Source of the DNA: Paraplanobispora siamensis
Lineage (GTDB): Bacteria > Actinomycetota > Actinomycetes > Streptosporangiales > Streptosporangiaceae
Direction: 5' to 3'
DNA: 47,502 nt
Assembly: GCF_016863175.1 (NCBI RefSeq)
Contig: NZ_BOOJ01000063.1
Location: forward strand, 1 to 47,502
The translations under genes were made by a program, and so were the position numbers. The notes beneath the pieces were generated by a model. That model did no database searches. It was not told where the DNA came from and worked only from the letters and a program-made list of their open reading frames with translations. The stretch's first letter is position 1. Each line of letters opens with the position of its first letter. Shown piece by piece: positions 14,823 to 24,056 of the stretch.

Positions 14823-17800
14823 ACGGTGAAGACCGTGCCGCCCCCTGTCCGGGACAAGCGGTGACGGTGCCGCCGTGCGCGGTCACGATGGCCTTGGTGA
14901 TCGACAGTCCGAGGCCGGTGCCCTTGATCCCGGCCTCGGTGGCGGTGGAGGCGCGGAAGAACCTGGTGAACAGGCGGTCGTACTGCTCGGCCGGGATGCC
15001 GATGCCGGAGTCGGCGACACGCAGCACCACGCGCCCGTGATCGCCTGCGGCGCCGGGGACGTCCTCGCCCGTCTCCGCCGCATCGCCACCCGTGTCACCG
15101 TCCGTGTCACCGTCCGCATCGCCACCTGTGCCGCCACCCGTGTCGCCGTGAGTGTCGCCGGGACCGACGGAGATCGTGACCGTTCCCCCGGCGGGGGTGT
15201 ACTTGATCGCGTTCGACAGCAGGTTGTCGAGCACCTGGCGCAGCCGTACCGGATCGCCGTGCACCTCGGTGCATCCGGCGGCGTCGACGGTGACGGTGAG
15301 CTGTTTGTCCTCTGCGGCGGGCCGGTGCTCGACGACGGCCTCGGCGACCAGCTCGTCCAGCGCCACCGGCTGCGGGGTGACGGCGAGGCGGCCGGACTCG
15401 AAGCGGGCCAGCTCCAGCAGGTCGTCGACCAGGCGCTGCAGGTGGGTGCCCTTGCGGTCGATGACCTCGACGCAGTGCCGCTGCTCGTCCGACAGGTGCG
15501 GGTCGTCGGTGAGCATCTCGGCGTAGCCGCGCACGGCGCCGATGGGGTTGCGCAGCTCATGGGTGACCAGGGCCATCAGCTCGTCCTTCATGGCGTCCAG
15601 CTCACGCAGCCGCCGTACCTGTTCCTGCTGCTGGGCCAGCAGGTGCTCACGCTCTTCCATGATCTGGCGGCGTGAGGTGATGTCGGTGGACACCCCGTCG
15701 ACGAACAGCCGCTCGCCCTCGCGGCGGGGCAGGGCGCGGGTCCAGATCCACCGGGTACGGCCGTCCAGCCCGGTGAGCCGGTACTCCAGCTGGGCCGTCT
15801 CCCCGCTGATCAGCCGGGCGCAGAAGGCGTCGAAGGCGGGCCGGTCGTCGGGATGGATCCGGCGGGCCAGGAAGGCGATCATGTCTCCGGACTCGCCGGC
15901 GGCCCGCTGCCCCAGCACGCCCACCCCGGCGGAGCTGAGATAGACCGGCCGGGCCCTGCCGTCGGCCATGATCTCCACGCTCCAGATGTTGTCGTTGACC
16001 TGGGCGACGAGACGTTCGAACTGGCGGCGGCTCTCGGCCAGGGCGACGGCGAGCTCCTCGGCGTGGCGCCGTTCCAGATAGCGGCCGACCTGCGCGCACA
16101 TTCCCTGCAGCATGTCCATCAGAGCGGCGCCGGGTTCCTGGATGGCGTCAGATCCCTGGACGGTGCCGGATCCCTGGACGGTGCCGGATCCCTGGACGGT
16201 GCCGGATCCCTGGACGGTGCCGGGCTCGTGGACGGTACCGGCGAAGAACGTCAGCACGCCCAGGACCCGCTGGTCGCCGCCGAAGACGGGCAGGCCCACC
16301 TGCGGCGCCCGCACCCCACCGGGGAGGTCCTGCGGACCGGTCCTCCACATCGCCTCCCCGCTCTCCCACACCTGCGAGGCCAGCCCGTGCCCGAGGACGA
16401 GCGGCTCGTCCCCGGTGGAGTCCGGCGCGTCCCGGCTGAGCGCGCTCCGGGAGGCGGGGGCGAGCGGCACGTCCTGGCCGGGCGCGCTCCAGGAGGCGAT
16501 CCGGGTGATGCCCTCGCCGCCGGGTTCGACCTGCCAGTACTCGCCGCAGGCCCAGCCCAGCGCGCCGGTGATGGCGGACAGCACGCCGGTGGCGGCCTGC
16601 GTGCTGTCCGCGGCCTCGGCCAGCGCCCGGGTCACCGCGTGCCGGGCGGCGCGCAGGTCGTCGGCGCGGTGACGGTCGGTGACGTCGGTGGAGATACCGT
16701 CGAAGAACAGCCGGTTCCCCTCCCGGCGGGGCAGGGCGCGGTTCCAGATCCACCGGGTGACGCCGTCCAGGCCGCGCAGGCGGAACTCGGCCTGTACGGG
16801 CCGGCCGGACACCGAGGCGGTGTGGTAGTCGCGGAGGATCTGCAGGTCGTCGGGATGGACGCGCTCGGCCAGGAACGCGGCCATGTCGATCCGGTCGGGC
16901 AGCGGCCCGCCGAATATCTTCACCTCGCCGGGGCTGCGGTACACCGGCAGGATCCGGCCGTCGGCGGTGACCTCCGTACTCCAGACGTTGTCGCTGAGGT
17001 GGGAGACGATCAGCTCCAGCTGGCGGCGGCTCTCGGCCAGGGCGGCGCCGAGTTCCTCGGCGCGGCGCCGTTCCAGATAGCGGCCGACCTGCGCGCACAC
17101 CCCGTCCAGCAGGGTGGCCAGATCGCTGTCGGGTTCCGGACCGGCGTCGGTGAACAGCGCCAGCACGCCCAGGACCCGCTGGTCGCCGCTGCAGACGGGC
17201 AGGCCGATCGCGCCGCGCACCCCGGCCTTCCGGGCCTCGGCGATGCGGGCGCTGTCACGCCGGTCGACCGGTACGGTGCCGGACCACAGCGCCTCCCCGC
17301 TCTCCCACACCAGCCCGGCCAGTCCGTGCCCGCGGCCGAAGGTGAGCGGTTCGTCCCCGGTGAAGGCCGACATGTCCCGGCCGGGCGCGCTCCAGGAGGC
17401 GATCCGGGTGATGCCCTCGCCGCCGGGTTCGACCTGCCAGTACTCGGCGCACAGGCAGTCCAGCGTGCCGGCGACGGCGGCCAGCACACCGGTGGCGGCC
17501 TGCCGTACGTCCGCCGCCTCGCCCAGCGCCCGGGTCACCGCGTGCTGGGCGGCGCGCAGGATCTGCGTGCGGTGCCGGGCGGTGATGTCGTGTACGGCGA
17601 CCACCGCGCCCAGGGTGCGGCCGTCGTCGCCGACGATGGGACAGGCGTTGGCCGACAGGTGGCGGGCGGCCTGGCCAGGTGGACGGGTGACCAGGTGGCG
17701 GCCCTGGACGTACTGCCCGGCCAGCGCGCGGGCCAGGGGAGTGTCCTCGTCGCGCAGCGGGGTGTGGCCGTCGGCCTCGAACAGGTGCAGGGTCTCGGCC

Positions 17801-19038
17801 ATCCCCTCCAGCGCGGAGCCCGGCGTTTCCCCGGGGTGTATCCGCCGCATGCTCTCGCTGGTGAACACCGGCCGCCCGTCCGGGGTGACGGCGACCACCG
17901 CCGCGTCCAGGTTGTCGAGCAGCGCCCGCAGGAAGGTGTGCTCCTCCCGCAGCCGCTCGGCGGCCCGCCGGTCACCGATGTCGCGCACCAGCACCGACAC
18001 CGCCGCCTGCTGGGGCCGGCTGCGTTCCCCGGCAGTGGGCCCGCCGTGTTCCCCGGTCGTGGACCTGCCGTGCGCCTCGGGCATGGGCCCGCCGTGTTCC
18101 TCGGCCGCCGGTGCGGATCGCGGCACGGGCCGCAGGCCCACCTCGGCGGGGAAGGCGCGGCCGGTGCGGTCGCGCAGCCTCAGCTCCAGGAATTCCCCCG
18201 TCGGCTCCGGGCGTTCCCCCTCGTCACCGCCGTGGCGGACACATTCCAGCGCGTCCCGCCATACGGAGTGCGAGGAGGGATCGACGATCAGCTCCTGCAA
18301 CGGCCGGCCACGCGCCTCGGAGGCGGTGTACCCGAAGGCCCGCTCGGCGGTGGTGCTCCACTCGCCGACCCGCCCGTCGGCGTCGATGTCGATCACCGCG
18401 TCGTAGGCCTGCTCCAGCAGGGCCCGAAGCCACCTCTCCCGATCCCGTTCCTGCCGCCGGGCGGCGATCTCGTGTTCGGCCAGGCGGGCCAGGTCGCCGA
18501 CGAGCGCCAGCTCGGCGTCCTGCCATTCGCGTGGCCGGGTGTCGAGCGCGCACAGGGTTCCCACGACCCGGCCGTCGTCGGCGTGCAGCGGCGCACCCGC
18601 CCAGGCGCCGGCCCGCCCGTCGTTCCGCGCACGGCCGTCGTTCCTGCCGTCGCCCGCGCGGATGTCGTACTGATCGTCGCCTGCGCGGATGTCGTACCGA
18701 CTGCCGTCCGCACGGACGTCGTCGACGGCCAGGAGGTGGTCGTCGGCCGCGACGTGCTCGCACACCGCCCCCATCATCGCCTCGGCCGCCCCGGACCGGC
18801 AGGTGATCCTCTGATGGCCGTCGACGCCCAGAGAGATGACCGCGGCCGAAGCGTGCAGCGACACCGCGGCCAGGTGGGTCAGCCGCTGCAACACCCCGTC
18901 CGCCGACCCGTCCCGCGATTCGGCGGACGGCTCGTTCGGCCGTCCGGCGGCATGTCCGTCCTGTCGTCCGGTGGCCTGTCCGCTCTGCGGTCCGGCGGCC
19001 GGCCCGTGCCGGTACCGCCTCTGATCACTGGTTCCCAC
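14804..19038 (-). CDS. Giant GAF/PAS sensor histidine kinase with 3' frameshift
   Basis: About 1,400 residues from a GTG (19038): GAF, PAS, PAS, then a GAF-PAS module present twice in tandem, then HisKA (phospho-acceptor His in LVTHELRNPIGAVRGYAEML) and HATPase (VADSGIGIPAEQYDRLFTRF, GTGLGLSITKAIV). There is no transmembrane segment, so it should be cytosolic. In the original frame the normal end GGGTVFTVSLPRP is lost near 14857-14865 and the frame runs on to 14620 over the convergent gene. A one-base shift restores the end at 14804. The HATPase also carries a Gly/Asp/Thr-rich insertion before VVLRVADSG. The ligand is unknown and no response regulator is adjacent. Confidence 0.85.
16151..16222 (-). 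repeat. 18-bp tandem repeat, four copies, in the sensor kinase gene
   Basis: GATCCCTGGACGGTGCCG repeats exactly at 16151, 16169, 16187 and 16205. It encodes a GTVQGS hexapeptide array in a loop of the last GAF domain. The other GAF copy of the duplicated module lacks it, so the expansion came after the duplication. Confidence 0.95.
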
Positions 19039-19237
19039 AGCGCTTCACTCCCCCGTGCGCCACCCGTCCCCGGTGACTCGTGCGCGCTCACCGGTAGCTC
19101 TACCCACCTGCGGCGCTCTCACGTGGCCGGTCCCGAGCTTCCGAAAACCCGCGGCGCGGGACGGCTCCGCCGTACGGCCGCCGCACCGCTCGCGCCGGGG
19201 CGGTTTCGTCCGGCACGGACGTGGCAGGTTCCGGGTC

Positions 19238-20383
19238 ATGGCGGGCACGTGGGATGTGATCATCGTCGGCGGCGGACCCGCCGGTTCGGCTGCGGCGCTG
19301 CGCGTCAGGCAGCTGCGGCCGCAGGCACGGGTGCTCCTGCTCGACAGGGCGGACTTCCCCAGGGACAAGGCCTGCGGGGACGGCATCGCCGCCCACGGCG
19401 TGGACGAGCTCGCCCTGCTCGGCGTGCCCGACCTGGTCGCCGACTACCGGCCGATCCAGCGCCTGTCGGTGATCTCGCCCGGCGGGGCGCGCGTCGCCGC
19501 CACCGCGGCGCGGCCCAACCGCGTCGTGCCCCGCAAGGTCTTCGACGCCCGGCTCGTACGGGCCGCCGAGGAGCGCGGCGTCCGTGTCATGCGCCATCCG
19601 GTCCGCGCGCTCAGCGCCCACGACGGCCACGTGACGGTCGACGGCCGCTTCACCGCGCGCGTCGTCATCGCCGCCGACGGGGCCAACTCCACCGTGCGCC
19701 GCCTCATCGGCGCCGCCGCGACCCCCGAACGGCACACCGCCATAGCCGTACGCGGCTACGCCGACGTGCCCGAGGACGACGACGTCCAGCTCATCGCGAT
19801 GCAGCGCGACGGCTGGCCCGCCTACACCTGGTCGTTCCCGGTCGGCGACGGCACCGCCAACATCGGGTTCGGAATGCTGCTGCCCCGCCTGCGCGCCACC
19901 GGCCGGCCCGGCCGCCAGGTCCTGCACGGCCGTCTGGCGGAGCTCCTGCCCCACCTGAGGGCCCGGGACCTGCGCGCCCACCACCTGCCGCTGTCACCCG
20001 GCCGGCCCGTTCCCGGCGCCGGCCGGGTCCTGCTGGCCGGCGACGCCGCCAGCCTCATCAACCCCCTCACCGGCGAGGGCATCTACTACGCGCTGCTGTC
20101 CGGCCGCCTCGCCGGCGAGGCCGCGGTGCACGCCGCGGCCGACCCCCTGCCCGCCTACCGGCGCGCCCTGCGCGCGGCCCTGGGACGGCACCTGCTCACC
20201 ACCGACGTCCTCGCCCGCCTCGCCCAGTTCCCCGGTTTCATCGACACCGCGATCGACGTGGCCGCCCGGCGCTCCGAGGTCTTCGACCTGCTGGTCGAGG
20301 TCGGCCTGGGCGCGGGCACGGTCCCCCCGCCTCTGGCCCGCGCCGTGGCGGCCCGCTGGTTCCTGAACGCCTGGAGACGGTGA
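19238..20383 (+). CDS. Geranylgeranyl-reductase-family FAD oxidoreductase
   Basis: ATG 19238 is the last start before the dinucleotide-binding motif and gives a 381-residue protein. It has FAD-binding DVIIVGGGPAGSAAAL (about 6-21), the family motif DFPRDKACGDG (about 38-48), and C-terminal GRVLLAGDAASLINPLTGEG. This places it among the flavin reductases that reduce isoprenoid chains (chlorophyll, archaeal lipids, menaquinone side chain) or hydroxylate aromatics. The substrate is not fixed; menaquinone or polyprenol saturation would fit actinomycetes. It is divergent from the sensor kinase gene. Confidence 0.85.
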   Translation: MAGTWDVIIVGGGPAGSAAALRVRQLRPQARVLLLDRADFPRDKACGDGIAAHGVDELALLGVPDLVADYRPIQRLSVISPGGARVAATAARPNRVVPRKVFDARLVRAAEERGVRVMRHPVRALSAHDGHVTVDGRFTARVVIAADGANSTVRRLIGAAATPERHTAIAVRGYADVPEDDDVQLIAMQRDGWPAYTWSFPVGDGTANIGFGMLLPRLRATGRPGRQVLHGRLAELLPHLRARDLRAHHLPLSPGRPVPGAGRVLLAGDAASLINPLTGEGIYYALLSGRLAGEAAVHAAADPLPAYRRALRAALGRHLLTTDVLARLAQFPGFIDTAIDVAARRSEVFDLLVEVGLGAGTVPPPLARAVAARWFLNAWRR

Positions 20384-20502
20384 ACGGCACCCCGGCGCCC
20401 GTTCCGGGAGTCCCAGAGATTTGCCAGAAAGCCCCGGTTGACTGGCGGCCGCCGTCCTCCCGGCAAGGGGAGGACCACTCGCGGAGAGCCACCGGAGGGC
20501 TC

Positions 20503-21495
20503 ATGGGGAGAAGGCCTGGCATGCGGATGATCCGTACACGTATCCGTGCCAGCGCGCAGATGACGCTGCATGCGCCTGCGCTGCGGGTGCCGTCTGTGTC
20601 GCCTGTACTACGGCTGTGCGCGGCGGTGGTGCTGGCCGTACCGGCGGTGGCGTCCGCCGCAGTTGACAGGTCGGCGGCGAGCGCGTGGGGACGGGGCACG
20701 ACCACCGTGCACACGATCACCGTCGACGACCGGGAACGCTCCTACCGGCTCTACCGGCCCGCGTCACTTCCGGCGAACGCGCCACTGGTGGTGATGCTGC
20801 ACGGCGGGTTCGGCTCGGCCCGGCAGGCCGAGAGGTCCTACGGCTGGAACGCCGAGGCCGATCGGGGTCGCTTCGCCGTCGCCTACCCCGACGGGTCCGG
20901 CAGAGCCTGGAACGCCGGTGACGGCTGCTGTGGCCGGCCGGGCCGGCAGGGCGTCGACGACGTCGCCTTCATCAGCCGGATGGTCACGCGGATCACCCGC
21001 GAACTGAGGACGGACCCCGCCCGGGTGTACGCGACGGGAATGTCCAACGGCGGAATGATGGCCTACCGGCTGGCCTGCGACACCGGGCTCTTCGCGGCGA
21101 TCGGGCCGGTGGCCGCGACCCGGCTCGGCCACTGCCCCGCGCCGGCGCCGCTGTCGGTCCTGCACATCCACGGTACGGCCGACCGCAACGTCCCCTTCGA
21201 CGGCTCACCCGGCACCGGAGCCGCCCGGATCGACGGCCCACCCGTGCCCGAGGTCCTCGCCGGCTGGCGCACGGCCGCCCGCTGCGACCGGCCCGCCGTC
21301 TCCGGCTCGGGCCCGGTCACCACCGCGCTCGCCCGATGCCGGCACGGCCGCGCCGTCGAGCTGATCACCATCGAGGGCACGGGCCACCAGTGGCCGGGCG
21401 GCAAGGTGGTCCGCGACCGCGCCGACCCCCCGTCCACCGCTCTGAACGCCACCACGACCCTCTGGCGCTTCTTCGCCGCCCACCCCAAGCCCTGA
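20503..21495 (+). CDS. LpqC/PHB-depolymerase-type secreted esterase
   Basis: ATG 20503 has CGGAGG just upstream; ATG 20521 is an alternative. The 330-residue precursor has an N-terminal signal sequence (hydrophobic LCAAVVLAVPAVASAA). The alpha/beta-hydrolase domain has the LpqC/esterase-PHB pattern: VVMLHGGFGSARQ for the oxyanion hole, nucleophile Ser in ATGMSNGGMMAY, Asp in HGTADRNVPF and His in GTGHQWPG. Paired Cys residues (GDGCCG, ACDT, GHC) suggest disulphides outside the cell. Likely substrates are polyester or feruloyl-type esters. A tandem array follows the stop. Confidence 0.9.
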   Translation: MGRRPGMRMIRTRIRASAQMTLHAPALRVPSVSPVLRLCAAVVLAVPAVASAAVDRSAASAWGRGTTTVHTITVDDRERSYRLYRPASLPANAPLVVMLHGGFGSARQAERSYGWNAEADRGRFAVAYPDGSGRAWNAGDGCCGRPGRQGVDDVAFISRMVTRITRELRTDPARVYATGMSNGGMMAYRLACDTGLFAAIGPVAATRLGHCPAPAPLSVLHIHGTADRNVPFDGSPGTGAARIDGPPVPEVLAGWRTAARCDRPAVSGSGPVTTALARCRHGRAVELITIEGTGHQWPGGKVVRDRADPPSTALNATTTLWRFFAAHPKP

Positions 21496-21504
21496 GTCTC
21501 CACC

Positions 21505-21583
21505 CTGTCCTGAAGGGCGTCTGTCCTGAGCGAAACGCCATCTTCCTAGAACGGAACGCCATCTGTCCTGAGCGGGGCGGCAT
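21505..21583 (+). repeat. 21-bp tandem repeat downstream of the esterase gene
   Basis: Units at 21521, 21542 and 21563 share CTGTCCTGAGCG (the middle one reads CTTCCTAGAACG) and end in CGCCAT or GGCAT. A truncated unit lies at 21505-21520. CCTGAG at the esterase stop (21491-21496) resembles the unit start. Confidence 0.9.
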
Positions 21584-21649
21584 CGCGACGTGGTGCGCCG
21601 CCGGCCCTCTGGGGGTGTGGGCAGGCCCGTCCGTGGTGGGGCGCAGTTT

Positions 21650-21725
21650 GGGTGGGCGACACCCGGTCAACTGCGGACGTGTCTCACGGGTGGGCGTCAG
21701 GCGGTCCACCGCGGACAGGTCTCAT
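21650..21725. repeat. 38-bp direct repeat, two copies
   Basis: Two adjacent units (21650-21687 and 21688-21725) both start with GGGTGGGCG and end with a GCGGAC...GTCTCA tail. They lie in the gap between the convergent esterase and TetR genes, about 50 bases past the TetR stop. Nothing else is seen in this gap apart from this and the 21-bp array. Confidence 0.85.
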
Positions 21726-21776
21726 GGCCTGGCTCGCCGGCCGGGACGGGGCGCCGTACGACATTCAGGTTGAGGA

Positions 21777-22397
21777 CTACTCGTCCGGCGGGGTCAGGAC
21801 GGCGGACAGGGCGGACAGGGCGCCTACGGCCTGGGAGGCGTCGGGGACGGCCAGGGGGTCGAGGAGCCACTGCAGCATCAGGCCGTCGCACAGGGCGATG
21901 AGCACCGAGGCCGTGGTCTGCGGTGGGCCGGGAGGCTGCAGGCCGAGTTCGGCGCAGGAGCGTGTGATCATTCCGGCGGTGGTCGTGCGGATGTCGGCGT
22001 AGGCGTCGGCGAGCTGGCGGCGCAGCTGCTCGGAGTGCAGGGCGGCGGGGAAGGCCTCGACGCAGGCGGCGATGAGGGGCCGCAGCTCGTCGAAGCTGCC
22101 GAGCATCACGGTCAGGGCCCGCTCCAGGCGCTCGCGCGGTCCCGAGCCGGCCGTGGCGAACACGGCCTCCTCCAGCCTGGCGGTCCAGATGCGGAAGCAC
22201 TCGGCCACGGCCGCGTTCAGCAGGGCCTCCTTGCCCCCGAAGTGGTAGCCGATGGAGGCCAGGTTGGTCCCGGAGGCGGCCACCAGGTCGCGGGCGGTGG
22301 TCCGGGCGTAACCCTTGTGCTGCAGGCATGTCATCGCCGCGGCCAGCAACCGGTCCCGGTGTCCGGGGGAGGGGTCTTTACGCGTCACGCCGACCAT
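21777..22397 (-). CDS. TetR-family regulator, divergent from the P450 gene
   Basis: A 206-residue protein. The N-terminal helix-turn-helix is clear: HRDRLLAAAMTCLQHKGYAR then TTARDLVAASGTNLASIGYHFGGKEALL. The C-terminal half is helical and resembles the TetR_C domains that bind hydrophobic ligands. ATG 22397 precedes the domain by the usual length. A TATACGTACGTATA palindrome lies 24 bases upstream, between it and the P450, so autoregulation and control of the P450 are likely. Confidence 0.9.
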   Translation of the reverse strand: MVGVTRKDPSPGHRDRLLAAAMTCLQHKGYARTTARDLVAASGTNLASIGYHFGGKEALLNAAVAECFRIWTARLEEAVFATAGSGPRERLERALTVMLGSFDELRPLIAACVEAFPAALHSEQLRRQLADAYADIRTTTAGMITRSCAELGLQPPGPPQTTASVLIALCDGLMLQWLLDPLAVPDASQAVGALSALSAVLTPPDE

Positions 22398-22404
22398 GTT
22401 AAGC

Positions 22405-22434
22405 ACATATACGAGCGTCTTATACGTACGTATA
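22405..22434. promoter_or_regulatory. TetR operator candidate
   Basis: TATACGTACGTATA (22421-22434) is a perfect 14-bp palindrome. A second imperfect one, TATACGAGCGTCTTATA, overlaps just to its left. Both lie in an A/T-rich intergenic gap of 79 bases between the divergent TetR and P450 genes. Confidence 0.75.
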
Positions 22435-22476
22435 GATCCGCCTGTGCAGGTTCGAACGGGCAGAACGGGAGCCGCG

Positions 22477-23970
22477 ATGCCGTCCAGCCAGCCGTCTTCA
22501 CCGCCACCCGGCCACGAGGCGACCGGGGAGATCGCAGGGCCGGGAGCGGGAGGGCCCACTGGAGCGGGAGACAGGAGCACCGGATCCCGGGCGCACGGTC
22601 CGGTGAGGAGACCGCCGGGGCCGCGGATCCCGGTGCTGCCGGCCCTGCGCCTGCTGCACGACCCCATCGCCTACCTGGAGGCCCAGCGGCGCCGCTACGG
22701 GCCGGTCTTCGCGATCCGCTTCCCCGGGCTGCCGCCCGAGGTGTTCGTGACCACCGCCGAGCTCGCCGAACGGGTCTACGCGCTCGACGCCGAAGGCGGG
22801 CGGGCGGGGGAGGTACGGCGCCGCTTCCTGGAGCCGATGGTCGGCCACCACTCGCTGCTCACCCTGGACCATGAGCCGTGGTGGCGGCACCGCAGGCTGC
22901 TCACCCCGCCGCTGCACGGCCGGGCCATCTCCGGCTACCGGGACGACATCGCCCGCATCGCCGCCGAGGAGATCGAGACCTGGCCGCTGGGCACCCCCTT
23001 CGCGCTGCGCGAGCGGGTGCAGCGCATCACGCTGGAGGTGATCCTGCGGCTGGTGTTCGGCATCGACGACGCGCGGCGGCTGGCGCGGCTGCGGGTGCTG
23101 ATCCCGCGGATGCTGGAGGCCGCGGGCACGGTGGTGCTGATGCTCCCGCCGAACCTGCGCGAGCGCGCCGCCTCCTCGCCGCTGCGGCGGGTGCCGTTCC
23201 TCGGCCGTTTCGCGGCGCTGCGGGCCGAGGTGGACGGGATCCTGTACGAGGAGATCGCCCGCCGCCGCGCCCTGACGGAGAACGGGACCGACGGCGGGAC
23301 CGGCACGGACGTGCTGTCGCGGCTGATGGCGGCCCGCGACGAGGACGGGCGGCCGATGCCGGACCGGGAGCTGCGCGACGAGCTGATCACCATGCTGCAG
23401 GCCGGGCACGAGACCACCGCGACCGGCCTGGCGTGGGCCTTCGAGCGGCTGACGCGCGCCCCGCAGGCGCTGGCACGGCTGAGGCGGGAGCTGGCCGCCG
23501 GGGACGACGACCAGTACCTGCAGGCCGTGGTCAAGGAGACGCTGCGCTGCCGCCCGGTGGTGTGGGACGTGTCCCGGCTGGTGGACGTCCCGCTGCGGCT
23601 GGGCGGCTACGAGGTGCCGGCCGGCTGGTTCGCCTCACCGCTGATCGCCCTGATCCACCGCGACCCCGAGGCCTTCCCGCAGCCGGACGCCTTCCGCCCC
23701 GAACGCTTCCTCGGTCCCGAGGCGGCGCGGGCCAACCGGGCCTGGCAGCCGTTCGGGGGCGGGCGGCGCTACTGCGTGGGCGCGCAGCTGGCGTTGCTGG
23801 AGATGCGGGTCATCATCGCCGAAGTGCTGCGCCGGGTGGAGCCGCTGCCCGCCGACCCCGGCCGCCCGGAGCGTCAGCGCATGCAGCACGTCACCCTCGT
23901 GCCGTCGCGGCGCGCCCGCGTCGTCGTGCGCGCCCGGACCGCGAGCCCCCAGGAGACCCCGCCGCGCTAA
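22477..23970 (+). CDS. Cytochrome P450
   Basis: A 497-residue soluble P450, longer than usual owing to a Pro/Gly-rich N-terminal tail of about 50 residues before IPVLPALRLLHDP. It has the I-helix oxygen-activation motif AGHETTATGLAW, the K-helix ExxR (KETLRCRP), and the heme loop FGGGRRYCVGAQ with the thiolate Cys near 433. The sequence style is that of CYP102/CYP110-like family enzymes that act on fatty acids or terpenoids. No ferredoxin gene is adjacent, so a housekeeping redox partner is needed. The ATG is preceded by ACGGGAG. The gene is probably controlled by the divergent TetR. Confidence 0.92.
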   Translation: MPSSQPSSPPPGHEATGEIAGPGAGGPTGAGDRSTGSRAHGPVRRPPGPRIPVLPALRLLHDPIAYLEAQRRRYGPVFAIRFPGLPPEVFVTTAELAERVYALDAEGGRAGEVRRRFLEPMVGHHSLLTLDHEPWWRHRRLLTPPLHGRAISGYRDDIARIAAEEIETWPLGTPFALRERVQRITLEVILRLVFGIDDARRLARLRVLIPRMLEAAGTVVLMLPPNLRERAASSPLRRVPFLGRFAALRAEVDGILYEEIARRRALTENGTDGGTGTDVLSRLMAARDEDGRPMPDRELRDELITMLQAGHETTATGLAWAFERLTRAPQALARLRRELAAGDDDQYLQAVVKETLRCRPVVWDVSRLVDVPLRLGGYEVPAGWFASPLIALIHRDPEAFPQPDAFRPERFLGPEAARANRAWQPFGGGRRYCVGAQLALLEMRVIIAEVLRRVEPLPADPGRPERQRMQHVTLVPSRRARVVVRARTASPQETPPR

Positions 23971-23981
23971 CGGCACGCCGG

Positions 23982-24056
23982 CCGGGACGGGCGCCCAAGC
24001 GGTCACCCGGGACGGGTGCCCGGTCGGTGTACCGGGACGGGTGCTCAGGCGGTGTA
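23982..24056. repeat. 25-bp tandem repeat, three copies, spanning the ABC ATPase stop
   Basis: Units 23982-24006, 24007-24031 and 24032-24056 share CCGGGACGGGTGC. The third includes the last codons and TGA stop (24047-24045) of the minus-strand ATPase gene; the two outer copies are its downstream duplicates. The P450 gene ends 12 bases before the array. Confidence 0.95.

Noticed and set aside
15853-20502. A 1,880-codon open frame on the plus strand (15853-21495)
   Set aside because: Only its last part (from 20503) matches a protein family. The rest is antisense to the sensor kinase and overlaps the flavoprotein gene in another frame; such frames are common at this G+C content.
22446-22460. 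GGTTCGAAC resembling a tRNA T-loop
   Set aside because: No acceptor stem, anticodon arm or CCA-side pairing can be drawn around it; it lies in the leader of the P450 gene.
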